Assembly: GCF_002077175.1 (NCBI RefSeq) | Contig: NZ_CP014943.1 | Coordinates: 4,650,001-4,714,000 of the forward strand | Direction: 5' to 3' | Origin: Colwellia sp. PAMC 21821 | GTDB lineage: Bacteria; Pseudomonadota; Gammaproteobacteria; Enterobacterales; Alteromonadaceae | DNA length: 64,000 nucleotides | Part shown: positions 17,739 to 26,686 of the stretch, in pieces | How positions within the stretch are numbered: position 1 is the stretch's first letter | How the letters are laid out: the number at the start of each line of letters is the position of its first letter | Position numbers and translations under genes: made by a program | Notes under the pieces: model-generated | The model's input: the letters and a program-made list of their open reading frames with translations, nothing else | Told to the model about the DNA's origin: nothing | The model's database searches: none

Positions 17739-17772
17739 AAAAAGACCAACTTAAAATAAAGTTGGTCTTTTT
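17739..17772. terminator. Bidirectional hairpin terminator
   Basis: A 14-bp perfect stem (AAAAAGACCAACTT / AAGTTGGTCTTTTT) with a 6-base loop and A/T tracts on both sides. It lies between the convergent CoA-transferase and APC permease genes and can serve both. Confidence 0.88.
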
Positions 17773-17791
17773 AAACATTATTTAATTTTTA

Positions 17792-19177
17792 TTAATCGTT
17801 AATCAATCCCAAATTCCCTTGTGCTTCAGCCTTTGTCTTTTCAGCCGAATTAATCGCTAATTCACCAATAAAGAGAGTAACCGCAACACCAATAAACACT
17901 GACCATTGCATACCTTCTTCAGGAGAATAAATAAATAACACAATCGCAAAACTTAAGACGGCTATACACGAATAAGCAGCTAACCGTGCAAATAATAATC
18001 CACCAGGTATTTTATATGGGCGCGAATGATTCGGATGTTCTACACGGGCTTTCACAAATGCGAGTAGCATACCGATATAAGGCAGCATAAAAATAACCGC
18101 GCTAAAAGCAAATAACGACCAAAACAAATCTTCATTCGAACCGGCTAGCACACCGTAAAGCACGATGGTACCTGTACTGACTAATCCCATCATAATACTC
18201 GCGCCTAAAGGGGTGCCAGATTTTTTACTCATTAAGCCGAAAATAGCCGGTAGTTCACCGGTTTTAGCGGCTTCTGCAGCAGCACGATTACACCCTAATG
18301 CCCAAGTTACACCATTAGAGAAAAAGGTAAACAATGCCATAACACCCAGTGCCATCGCAAAGGTTTGTCCAGCAGGCGATTGGCCAAATAGAAGATATAA
18401 GGTGTCCATTAACCCTTCAACAAGATTAATGTCTTGAGCAGGAATGGCGGCTAACATTGCAACAGTTCCTAATACATAAAGTACAATAATAATAAGCGCA
18501 GAAATGAGTACGGCTTTTGGCATATCGCGCGCGGGGTCTTTCATTTCTTCACTACTAGCGCTGACTAATTCAAAGCCTAACATGCCGTAAATAATAGCAG
18601 GAATATATTGAAAACTGGCTTGCCAATCAGGTTTAAGTGCTGCCATGGTAAATTCATTAGCCATGCCATGTTCATCGACGTAGTTAAAGGCACCAACAAT
18701 AATAACAATAAAGATAACAATTTTAAAAATAGCACCGGTATCAGGTATCAGTTTCCCAACATCTAAACTAACAATATTGACAATGACCGTAATCCAAGTA
18801 AGTAAAAGTCCAATACCTATTTGGCCATAAAGACTTAAGTCAGGAAAAAACATTTGCTTAAATATACCGGCAAATAAAATAGAAATAGCCGGGATCCACA
18901 CTGCAGTGTTAATCCAGTAACTCCAGGAAGCTCGAGCTGCCCAACGACTACCATAAGCAGTTTTAACCCATGCGTATATGCCACCTTGTGCGGGGTATGA
19001 ACATGACATTTCAGCACTAATTAGTGCGAAAGGAATAAAAAACACAACGCCAAGAAATAACCACCAAAATATGCTAGATACCCCAACTGATGCGGCTGAA
19101 GCTAAAGTATCTAAAAGCAGAATGGCAGATACGGTAAAAAGCACCAGATCTTTTTTCCCCAATATTTTTTTTGTCAT
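17792..19177 (-). CDS. APC-superfamily amino acid/amine permease
   Basis: 461 residues with twelve hydrophobic segments. The first helices (DLVLFTVSAILLLDTLASAA) and SYPAQGGIYAWVKTAYG around residues 60-77 are typical of APC transporters. FELVSASSEEMKDPARDMPKA (about residues 198-218) is the conserved helix-6/loop region. It is an inner-membrane, cation-coupled importer of an amino acid or amine. The neighbours (gamma-glutamyl-amine synthetase, transaminase, PuuD-like hydrolase) suggest an amine or polyamine substrate, by inference. It is divergent from the TonB-dependent receptor gene, with about 390 bp between them. Confidence 0.85.
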   Translation of the reverse strand: MTKKILGKKDLVLFTVSAILLLDTLASAASVGVSSIFWWLFLGVVFFIPFALISAEMSCSYPAQGGIYAWVKTAYGSRWAARASWSYWINTAVWIPAISILFAGIFKQMFFPDLSLYGQIGIGLLLTWITVIVNIVSLDVGKLIPDTGAIFKIVIFIVIIVGAFNYVDEHGMANEFTMAALKPDWQASFQYIPAIIYGMLGFELVSASSEEMKDPARDMPKAVLISALIIIVLYVLGTVAMLAAIPAQDINLVEGLMDTLYLLFGQSPAGQTFAMALGVMALFTFFSNGVTWALGCNRAAAEAAKTGELPAIFGLMSKKSGTPLGASIMMGLVSTGTIVLYGVLAGSNEDLFWSLFAFSAVIFMLPYIGMLLAFVKARVEHPNHSRPYKIPGGLLFARLAAYSCIAVLSFAIVLFIYSPEEGMQWSVFIGVAVTLFIGELAINSAEKTKAEAQGNLGLIND

Positions 19178-19315
19178 AAATCTTTCTCTTCTATGAAGTT
19201 AATTAGTTATCGTCGACTGACTTTAGGTTGTTCTAATAAAAATAGTCGATTAACTATTTATAGTTATATTTTTGTTAGTCATTCAGTCTTACATAAAAAA
19301 GCGATGATTAAGTTA

Positions 19316-19327
19316 CCCCTATAGGGG
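19316..19327. promoter_or_regulatory. Palindrome CCCCTATAGGGG in the permease/receptor intergenic region
   Basis: A perfect 12-bp palindrome in the 387-bp region between the divergent APC permease (start 19177) and TonB receptor (start 19565). A half-site TAGGGGT recurs at about 19405 before the receptor, and ACCCCTA at 25812 before the PuuD-like gene. It may be the operator of the LuxR-family protein encoded in the cluster, which is an inference. The rest of the region is AT-rich with no gene. Confidence 0.5.
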
Positions 19328-19564
19328 GATATTTAAAGAGTAATATTTTTACAAAAACTTCGTTTTATAGCCCAATATTCATCCTTTATCTAACTCTAAC
19401 GCGATAGGGGTATGTTCGGTTATCTGTAATTTACTTATTCTAAATTTGAATAAAATTGAAACAAAAACATAATAACAATTACATACACAGTGTCTAACGC
19501 TTTTGAAGTTAAGACGCAGTGAAATATAAACTTAAATATACACTTAAATATAATAGGCCTAACT

Positions 19565-21853
19565 ATGAATCTGAAACCCGCGCTCATTGCTCCTCATTTA
19601 TTTAAACTATCGCCATTAGTTCTGGCTTTAGGTTTAAACAATGCAGTAGCAAGCGAAATAGAAGTTATCGAAGTTCAAGTGCAAAAACGTACGCAGTCTG
19701 TGCAAGATGTTCCGGTCGCCGTATCAGCCTTTAATGGTGACATGATGGATCAACTCCGTATTGAAGACGTGCGCGGCTTGGTTGATTTAACACCTGGCTT
19801 TAACGGTAAAACAGAAGATAGCTTTATTGATGCGCTTTCAATTCGTGGTATAGGTACCAATGACTTTGGTATCGGTGGTGACCCTTCAGTTGCTATTTTC
19901 ACTGATGGTTTATGGTCAGGTCGTAATGGCGGTGTTCAAATGTCATTTTACGATATGGAACGTGCTGAAGTCGTCAAAGGTCCACAAGGTACTTTATTTG
20001 GTCGTAACGCTATCGCGGGTGGTATTAATATTACTACCAACAAACCTATTTCTGACTTTGAAGCAAAAATAGGGGCAACAGTTGCCCAATTTGATACTCA
20101 AGAAGTCACCGGTATGGTGAATATACCTTTATCTGACAATTGGTATTTTCGAGCAGCAGGAAACTTTATTTCTAAAGGTGCTTGGTTAGAAAATGCTGCC
20201 GGTGGTGGTGATCTTGGTGCTAGTGAAATAAGCTCTACGCGTTTATCACTTCGCTACGAAGGCAACGACATCGATGCAGTTTTTCGGGCAACCTATGAAG
20301 ACAGAGAACAAGACCCTTCTATATATTGGACTGAGGTAAATGGTGTAGCCCAAGATAAAGTAGATATAGATTACGGTAAAAACAAAGGTTATGACCGTGG
20401 TGAAATACTTTCATTACAAGCTAATGTAGAATTCACTTTATCTGATGAGTATTTACTAACCTCAATTACTGGTTACAAGACTTACGATTTTAATTATTTA
20501 GAAGATTTTGACGCCCAACCAGTACTTATTAATAACTACGGCCAAGATCAAACAGTTGATTATGCTAGCCAAGAATTAAGATTGAATTATCAAGGTGACG
20601 GTGCAATTAATTGGTTCATAGGCGCTAGTGTGTATCAAGAGGATATTGATGCAACTTTTATTAACTCTTACGATGAAGACGCTTTATGTACGGCAGTTTC
20701 TCTGACCGATTTTGCCGATTTTGATGGCCCAGCAGCAGGCTGTGATGACGCTAACTGGGAAACTTATTGGGAAGATGATATCAACCCTGCTGACATCTTG
20801 GCTAATAAAGCTGAAACCAATATTAATGAATTAAAAAATACAGGTTGGTCAGTTTACGGTGATATTACTTGGCAAGCTACCGAGAAACTCGACTTAACTC
20901 TCGGTGGTCGCTACACCAGTGACACTAAAGATATGAGCATTGAAGTGTTAGACTCTGGCGGTGCATTGGGAAATACTTTTGTATTTGAATGGTACACCGA
21001 TGGCGCAGTTCAGGCGAAAGATACTTGGTCAGACTTTACCCCACGTATTGCTGCAGTTTATGAACTAAATGATAATGTAAACTTGTATGCTAATGCCGCA
21101 AAAGGTTACAAATCAGGTGGCTATTCTACATTTGGTATTGATAACGACGGTTCACAAGAATACGGTGGCCCTCTAGCAGCAGGTAGTGTACCACTTGCCT
21201 TTGAACCAGAAACTACCACAAGCTATGAAGTTGGTGCTAAAATGATGTTGCTAGACAACTCTATGCGACTTAACCTTGCTTACTTCACCTATGATTACCA
21301 AGATTTACAAACCATCATCTTTGAAAGTGGTTCACAACTCGTTAAAAACGTGGGTGAAGCTAAAAACCATGGTATAGAAGCGGATATTCACTGGACACCA
21401 ACCGATAATTGGGACTTCCGATTAGCCGGTGCATGGATGGATAGCGAAATAACTGAAGAAATTGAAGAAGGCGATGGCACTTTAGGTAACAAATTACCAA
21501 TGGCGCCTGACCTGAGTGGATCAATCGTGACTTCTTATTATCATTACCTAGATACCGGCATTGTGACCTTAATGGCTAAATGGGTATACCAAAGTGAAAT
21601 TTATGGTGGCCCGGGTAACTATGAAACGGCTAAAGTTGATAGTTGGAACGAACTTGGTTTACGTGCAATGTTCGAAAGCAACGACGATTGGTCAGTAAGC
21701 CTATATATCGATAACGTTACTGATGCAGAATATTTTGAACGCGGTTGGGAAAATGCTGATGCCAATAATGAAAATGGCTTTGGTTTATTAAATACCTACG
21801 TATGGCCAGCAAAACCTCGCACCGTTGGTGTTAGCTTTGATATGACCTTTTAA
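19565..21853 (+). CDS. TonB-dependent outer-membrane receptor
   Basis: 762 residues. Signal peptide at residues 1-30 (ending AVAS), then a TonB-box-like segment EIEVIEVQVQ. The plug domain (about 45-155) includes QSVQDVPVAVSAFNGD, SIRGIGTNDF and VEVVKGPQGTLFGRNAIAGGINI-type features. The beta-barrel follows and ends in VGVSFDMTF with a terminal Phe for Bam recognition. It takes up a ligand across the outer membrane using TonB energy. Plug and barrel are of the CirA/FecA-like catabolic type common in Alteromonadales. The substrate is unknown; cluster genes suggest an amine or amino-acid conjugate. Confidence 0.92.
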   Translation: MNLKPALIAPHLFKLSPLVLALGLNNAVASEIEVIEVQVQKRTQSVQDVPVAVSAFNGDMMDQLRIEDVRGLVDLTPGFNGKTEDSFIDALSIRGIGTNDFGIGGDPSVAIFTDGLWSGRNGGVQMSFYDMERAEVVKGPQGTLFGRNAIAGGINITTNKPISDFEAKIGATVAQFDTQEVTGMVNIPLSDNWYFRAAGNFISKGAWLENAAGGGDLGASEISSTRLSLRYEGNDIDAVFRATYEDREQDPSIYWTEVNGVAQDKVDIDYGKNKGYDRGEILSLQANVEFTLSDEYLLTSITGYKTYDFNYLEDFDAQPVLINNYGQDQTVDYASQELRLNYQGDGAINWFIGASVYQEDIDATFINSYDEDALCTAVSLTDFADFDGPAAGCDDANWETYWEDDINPADILANKAETNINELKNTGWSVYGDITWQATEKLDLTLGGRYTSDTKDMSIEVLDSGGALGNTFVFEWYTDGAVQAKDTWSDFTPRIAAVYELNDNVNLYANAAKGYKSGGYSTFGIDNDGSQEYGGPLAAGSVPLAFEPETTTSYEVGAKMMLLDNSMRLNLAYFTYDYQDLQTIIFESGSQLVKNVGEAKNHGIEADIHWTPTDNWDFRLAGAWMDSEITEEIEEGDGTLGNKLPMAPDLSGSIVTSYYHYLDTGIVTLMAKWVYQSEIYGGPGNYETAKVDSWNELGLRAMFESNDDWSVSLYIDNVTDAEYFERGWENADANNENGFGLLNTYVWPAKPRTVGVSFDMTF

Positions 21854-21869
21854 TTCCCTACGTATACTT

Positions 21870-21899
21870 CCCCTGGCGCTTGCGCTAGGGGCTATTTTT
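21870..21899 (+). terminator. Terminator after the TonB receptor
   Basis: GC-rich inverted repeat CCCCTGGCGC / GCGCTAGGGG with a short loop and one mismatch, followed by CTATTTTT. It lies 16 bp after the receptor stop and before the glutamine synthetase-like gene, so it probably separates or attenuates the two. Confidence 0.75.
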
Positions 21900-21943
21900 C
21901 TAGGTTAAAAAATCCTTTTAACCCTTATTTTACAGAGATAATT

Positions 21944-23290
21944 ATGTCTTTAAGTGATGCTGAAATTCTGAATGAATTTCTCAAAGACCACCCTACTATT
22001 GAAATTTTTGAAGTTATTCTTCCCGATATAAACGGTAAATTAAGAGGTAAATGGATCGAAAGAAAAAATATCAAAAAAGTCATTAAAGGTGGCCTTAAAT
22101 TACCGTTAACGGCCATTGCTTTTGATATCTGGGGCCGTGATCCTAGTAGTTGGGTTTACCAAAGTGGCGACGAAGACGGTGTTTGTATTACAGACATACG
22201 TACCCTTTCAACGGTACCTTGGTTAACTAGACCCACCGCACAAATTTTGATGTCGTTGAATAACTTTGATAACACGCCTTGTGCGTACGATGTCCGAAAT
22301 ATTTTAAAAAATATTATGACACGCTTTGACAAACTTGGTTTATCAGCAATGCCCGCTTTTGAAATGGAGTTTAGTCTATTTGAGAATGAGGATGATGAAT
22401 TAGGGCAACCCGTTCATAGCCAACTAAGTTCTTCAGGTGTTAATGCAGGTCAAACTTATGGTTTAGAGTGTATGCAAGATATGAGTGAGTTTATGCACGG
22501 TGTGCGTGACGCTGCTCAAGCGCAAAATTTACCTATTGATACTTTGATTACTGAAGCGGCGCCTTCACAATATGAAATTAATTTATATCATCAACCTGAC
22601 GCCCTAGTAGCGGCTGATCAGGCCTTAATGCTTCAGCGCGCAATTAAAGGCGTAGCACAGCAATTAGATTTGCGAGCATCATTCATGGCTAAGCCATTTG
22701 CAGACTTATCGGGCAACGGCATGCATATGCATTGTAGTTTACTCGATAAAGACGGTAACAACGCATTTGACAACGGTACAGATGAAGGTAATGAATTACT
22801 GCAACATGCTATTGCCGGTTGTTTAGCAACGTTAGAAGATTGTATGTTAATTTTTGCACCGCATTTAAATTCATACCGCCGCTTTAAAGAAGGTTCACAT
22901 GTGCCTATGACGCCAACTTGGGGTTATGAAAACCGTACGGTAGCGCTAAGAGTACCTGCTGGAAGCCATGAAGCTATGCGCATTGAACATAGAGTGGCTG
23001 GCGCAGACGCAAATCCATATTTAGTCGCTACAGCGATTATTGCGGGTATGTTATACGGTATTGAAAATAAACTCGCTGCGCCTGAGCCTATTACAGGAAA
23101 TGCCTATACTCAGATTAAACCAAGCTTACCTAGCACATGGTTAGAATCTATTGAGCATTTTAAACAGTCAACGTTTATTAAAGAATATTTTGGAGCAGAA
23201 TTCCAGCGTGTGTTCTCGACGACTAAAGAGCAAGAGCTAGAAGAGTTTACGACTAAAATAACAACACTTGAATACGAAACCTACTTGTAA
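21944..23290 (+). CDS. Glutamine synthetase-like gamma-glutamyl-amine synthetase (PuuA-like)
   Basis: 448 residues of the GlnA fold: beta-grasp domain at about 15-105 (FEVILPDINGKLRGKWI), then the catalytic barrel with AFEMEFSLFE (metal Glu), GNGMHMHCSL (metal His) and RVPAGSHEAMRIEHRVAGADANPY (ATP/metal site). It lacks the adenylylation-loop tyrosine segment and DIPGKP/NRSA features of true GlnA, so it is of the PuuA/GlnA3 type that joins glutamate to an amine. In the Puu pathway the substrate is putrescine. Here SpuC-, PuuC- and PuuD-like genes lie nearby but no PuuB oxidase, so the exact amine is uncertain. Confidence 0.85.
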   Translation: MSLSDAEILNEFLKDHPTIEIFEVILPDINGKLRGKWIERKNIKKVIKGGLKLPLTAIAFDIWGRDPSSWVYQSGDEDGVCITDIRTLSTVPWLTRPTAQILMSLNNFDNTPCAYDVRNILKNIMTRFDKLGLSAMPAFEMEFSLFENEDDELGQPVHSQLSSSGVNAGQTYGLECMQDMSEFMHGVRDAAQAQNLPIDTLITEAAPSQYEINLYHQPDALVAADQALMLQRAIKGVAQQLDLRASFMAKPFADLSGNGMHMHCSLLDKDGNNAFDNGTDEGNELLQHAIAGCLATLEDCMLIFAPHLNSYRRFKEGSHVPMTPTWGYENRTVALRVPAGSHEAMRIEHRVAGADANPYLVATAIIAGMLYGIENKLAAPEPITGNAYTQIKPSLPSTWLESIEHFKQSTFIKEYFGAEFQRVFSTTKEQELEEFTTKITTLEYETYL

Positions 23291-23324
23291 AGTAGTGTTA
23301 TTCTAAGCTTTATCCGCTGACTAA

Positions 23325-24143
23325 TTACATGTAGTTAGTTAGCGGATCACCGTCTACATATTTTTCCTCACTCATTAATGAGTCAATAAATAAGTAAAAC
23401 AATTCAGACTGAGAATTAATATCAAGCTTGGCATAAGCATGCTTGCGATGTAATTTTACGGTTTCTACGACAATATTTAATTCTTCTGCGACTGTTTTTG
23501 TAGTATGGCCATGAAGAATCAAGTGCACTACTTGCTGTTCTCTTTGCGTTAAAATCGAAGCACCGAAGTGATCTAATGCATGCTGCATTCTCATTCTGAT
23601 ATTGGTCGGATCATCATTAATATGGGTCTGTTGCCAATGACATTGGCAAACTTTTTCTATCAAAGGCAGGATGTCATCGAGCAAAGTTAATTCTTTTTTT
23701 GTAAAGTTTTGCAGTCCGCCAGTACGCCCTAAAGAGATATTGATAAAATCGTTATTTGGTAAAGAAATAAGGTAACCAACTTCATCTTTTAATCCAGAGT
23801 TACAGTACCAAGTACGGTAATATTCTGTTTGCTTAAAGCCGGAAGGCATTATTTCTTTAAAATGAAAAAATCCGCGTTTATTTTTTTGAGTAGCCATTAA
23901 ATAAAAAGGATCGATTAAAAATGCACCTTTAACAAACAAGTCTATATTATGACTACCGCCCTTCATGGGGTCATCAAAATATTCTAATGTTGGTAAATCA
24001 GAATGCCGAAATAAGATTATTGTTACATCATTACTTTCAACAAGTTGCTTTAATCCTAACGCTAGTTTTTTCGAAAAGTCAGGATCAGATAAATCATCAA
24101 TCCATCCCGCCGTAATATCAGCTATTTTTGCAATATAAGACAT
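23325..24143 (-). CDS. LuxR-family regulator with N-terminal autoinducer-binding-like domain
   Basis: 272 residues. The N-terminal part (about 20-170) resembles the Autoind_bind alpha-beta-alpha domain in length and in the pattern GFFHFKEIMP, YYRTWYCNSGLKDEVGYLI and FINISLGR. The C-terminal GerE helix-turn-helix (about 200-262) reads LTQREQQVVHLILHGHTTKTVAEELNIVVETVKLHRKHAY. No LuxI synthase is nearby, so it is a solo. Placed between the synthetase and transaminase genes, it most likely senses a cluster metabolite rather than a homoserine lactone; that is inference. Confidence 0.83.
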   Translation of the reverse strand: MSYIAKIADITAGWIDDLSDPDFSKKLALGLKQLVESNDVTIILFRHSDLPTLEYFDDPMKGGSHNIDLFVKGAFLIDPFYLMATQKNKRGFFHFKEIMPSGFKQTEYYRTWYCNSGLKDEVGYLISLPNNDFINISLGRTGGLQNFTKKELTLLDDILPLIEKVCQCHWQQTHINDDPTNIRMRMQHALDHFGASILTQREQQVVHLILHGHTTKTVAEELNIVVETVKLHRKHAYAKLDINSQSELFYLFIDSLMSEEKYVDGDPLTNYM

Positions 24144-24272
24144 AACATTTAATACTTTTTAATTAGATACCCTATTATAAATAACATTGTCATGTTGATA
24201 ATACTATAGAGTAATTGAATAAATCAGCAGTAACTCACTAATGAGAAACAACTAATTGCTTTTTTACATAAG

Positions 24273-24305
24273 AAAAAAGTCAAACTGGTGTAGTTTGACT
24301 TTTTT
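24273..24305. terminator. Hairpin terminator after the transaminase gene
   Basis: A perfect 14-bp stem AAAAAAGTCAAACT / AGTTTGACTTTTTT with a 5-base loop, flanked by A and T tracts. It lies 28 bp past the stop of the minus-strand transaminase gene. Confidence 0.85.
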
Positions 24306-24332
24306 TGATGTTGGTTAGTTATACTAACAAGT

Positions 24333-25697
24333 CTATGTTTTTATGCCGTAGTGCTTTGCCGTGTAATCTAACGCAATAGTCAAACGCGCAATTAACAGGT
24401 CAATTTCTTCTCTATTACAAACCATAGGCGGTGCAGTAACTATTGCGTCGCCTACTGAACGCACCATCAAACCATGATTAATCGCATGAGTTTTCACCAT
24501 CGCACCACCAGCACAATCAGGTGCTAAACGCTCTTTTGCTGAATTGTTTTTAGCAATTTCTAACGCAGCAACCATACCCATGCCACGTACTTCACCGACA
24601 ATAGGGTGACTTTCTAAGGTACGAAGTTGTGCTTGAAAGTAAGGCATAATATCTGCGGCAGCATTTTCAATCACTTTATCATTTTTTAGAATATCGATTG
24701 TGGCGATACCCGCAGCACAAGCCGCTGGATGGCCTGAATATGTAAAACCGTGAGTAAACTCGCCGCCGTCTGCCGATAATACATCAGCGACTTTGTCGCT
24801 AACCATAACACCGCCAAGTGGCTGGTAACCATTAGTAACCGCTTTTGCAAAGGTCATTAGGTCAGGTTCAAAACCAAAAGTTTGTGAGCCGAACCAGTCG
24901 CCGGTGCGACCAAAACCACAAATAACCTCATCACTGATTAATAAAATATCACGCTCTTTACAAATACGAGAAATTTCTGGCCAGTACGTTTCAGGTGGCA
25001 CAATAACACCGCCAGCACCTTGAATAGGTTCAGCGATAAACGCTGCAACATTCTCTTCACCTACTTCATCAATTTTTGCCGCTAATTCTTGAGCAACTTT
25101 AATACCGAACTCAGCTTTATCCATATCGCCGCCTTCAGTAAACCAGTTAGGTTGACCAATGTGCTCTACATAGCTTAGACCGGTGTATTGTTTATGCATG
25201 CCACTAAAGCCACCTAGCGAACCGGCAGCAATAGTAGAACCATGATAAGCACCATGACGACTAATGAAAATTTTCTTGCTTGGCTTGCCAAGTAAGTCAT
25301 AGTAACGGTGTACTAAACGTATGTTGGTATCGTTTGCTTCAGAACCTGAGTTAGTGAAAAAAACATGATTAAATTGCGCAGGAGAAATATCAACCAATGC
25401 TTTCGCCATTTTTACCGTTACATCGGTCGTACACTGAAAGAAACTATTATAGAATGGTAAGCTATTTAATTGATTACTAATAGCTTCGTTAATTTTGGGT
25501 TGACTATAACCTAAGTTACAACACCAAAGTCCAGACATACCATCAATTAACTCTTTACCCGCCTCGTTATAAATATAAATATGTTCAGCTTTAGTATAAA
25601 TCGCAGTATCTGTTGCTTTATATTCTTTAAAGTCAGTAAAAGGATGTAAAAAATGTGTTTTATCTAAGTTGTTTAATGCTGTATTGTTGGTACTCAT
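24333..25697 (-). CDS. Class III omega-aminotransferase (SpuC-like, putrescine:pyruvate type)
   Basis: 454 residues from the ATG at 25697; an earlier GTG (25709) is less likely. PLP fold-type I class III: HVFFTNSGSEANDTNIRL (PLP phosphate), AAFIAEPIQGAGGVIVPPETYWPEI, ISDEVICGFGRTGDWFGSQ (PLP Asp) and TFAKAVTNGYQPLGGVMVS with the Schiff-base Lys. The N-terminal DKTHFLHPFTDFKEY and the LIDGMSGLWCCNLGY motif are characteristic of the SpuC/omega-amine:pyruvate group. It probably deaminates a diamine or gamma-glutamyl-diamine to an aldehyde, handed to the aldehyde dehydrogenase. It is divergent from the PuuD-like gene. Confidence 0.87.
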   Translation of the reverse strand: MSTNNTALNNLDKTHFLHPFTDFKEYKATDTAIYTKAEHIYIYNEAGKELIDGMSGLWCCNLGYSQPKINEAISNQLNSLPFYNSFFQCTTDVTVKMAKALVDISPAQFNHVFFTNSGSEANDTNIRLVHRYYDLLGKPSKKIFISRHGAYHGSTIAAGSLGGFSGMHKQYTGLSYVEHIGQPNWFTEGGDMDKAEFGIKVAQELAAKIDEVGEENVAAFIAEPIQGAGGVIVPPETYWPEISRICKERDILLISDEVICGFGRTGDWFGSQTFGFEPDLMTFAKAVTNGYQPLGGVMVSDKVADVLSADGGEFTHGFTYSGHPAACAAGIATIDILKNDKVIENAAADIMPYFQAQLRTLESHPIVGEVRGMGMVAALEIAKNNSAKERLAPDCAGGAMVKTHAINHGLMVRSVGDAIVTAPPMVCNREEIDLLIARLTIALDYTAKHYGIKT

Positions 25698-25845
25698 TTC
25701 GAATCTCACTGTATTATAATCGTTAGAATAGTCTGGCTACACTATTGGGTTATAGCCGCTTTTGCTCCCTTCATGTCTAATAGTTTCACATAAAATCCGC
25801 ACTATTGGATTACCCCTAAAGAGTTGTATGAGGAGAAAAGTTAAG

Positions 25846-26640
25846 GTGAACTTTAAAAAACCCGTGATTGGTATAGTCTGTGATGTAATAAAGTATGGCC
25901 TTAATGGTTTTCATGGCGTAGGCGAAAAATATATTAATGCCATTGCCCACGGAGCGAATGCAATTCCTATTCTAATTCCTGCGCAACCTGCATCTGAAGA
26001 TTTAGAGTCTTTAAGTATGTTTTTTGATGCTGACTTTTTCGAACAACTTGACGGCGTATTCTTTCCTGGTAGCCCCTCAAACGTAGAGCCTCATCATTAT
26101 GGTACGGAAACATCAAAAACCCCCGAAAGCCATGATAAGCAAAGAGATGGTTCTAGCTTGCCTTTAATTAAACTTGCGATTGAAAAAGGTATTCCTTTGC
26201 TGGCAGTATGTCGTGGTATGCAAGAGCTAAATGTTGCTATGGGAGGAGAGCTTCATCAGTGCTTGTTCCATCATGAAGAATTTATTGAACATCGAGAAAA
26301 TAAAAATGGCACACGCGATGAACAATATGCACCAGCACATGACGTGACTTTAGCCCCTGATGGTGTCTTAGCTAATATCTTGGGTGCAACAACCCATAAA
26401 GTGAACTCACTGCATGGACAAGGTATAAAAACATTAGGGAATGGTTTAAAGGTTGAGGCTACTGCCCCTGATGGTTTAGTTGAAGCCATCAGCGGTAATG
26501 ACAAGCGTAATTTTGTTGTAGGTGTGCAATGGCACCCTGAATGGAAATATCAACAAGACAAGCTATCAAACAGTTTATTTTCCGCATTTGGCGAGGCGAT
26601 AAACCAAAGATTCAAAGAAAAAAATAATACATCAATGTGA
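25846..26640 (+). CDS. Gamma-glutamyl-gamma-aminobutyrate hydrolase (PuuD-like, class I amidotransferase fold)
   Basis: About 264 residues from the GTG at 25846, which has AGGAG 10 bases upstream and gives an N-terminus (VNFKKPVIGIVCD) matching PuuD length; ATG at 25828 is the alternative. Triad: Cys in LLAVCRGMQELNVAMGGELHQ, and His and Glu in VGVQWHPEW. Other family marks are FFPGSPSNVEPHHYG and VNSLHGQG. It splits gamma-glutamyl-GABA (or a similar conjugate) into glutamate and GABA. It leads an operon with the aldehyde dehydrogenase and SDR. To avoid confusion, this is not the urate hydroxylase also called PuuD further along. Confidence 0.88.
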   Translation: MNFKKPVIGIVCDVIKYGLNGFHGVGEKYINAIAHGANAIPILIPAQPASEDLESLSMFFDADFFEQLDGVFFPGSPSNVEPHHYGTETSKTPESHDKQRDGSSLPLIKLAIEKGIPLLAVCRGMQELNVAMGGELHQCLFHHEEFIEHRENKNGTRDEQYAPAHDVTLAPDGVLANILGATTHKVNSLHGQGIKTLGNGLKVEATAPDGLVEAISGNDKRNFVVGVQWHPEWKYQQDKLSNSLFSAFGEAINQRFKEKNNTSM

Positions 26641-26686
26641 TAATCACACACACTTATTCGCATAAAAATAAATTTTGGAGATTTAC

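Noticed and set aside
24333..25697. Class III aminotransferase considered as the missing BhcA
   Set aside because: BhcA is a class V (serine-glyoxylate-type) enzyme; this protein has clear class III omega-amine:pyruvate motifs and lies in the amine cluster.
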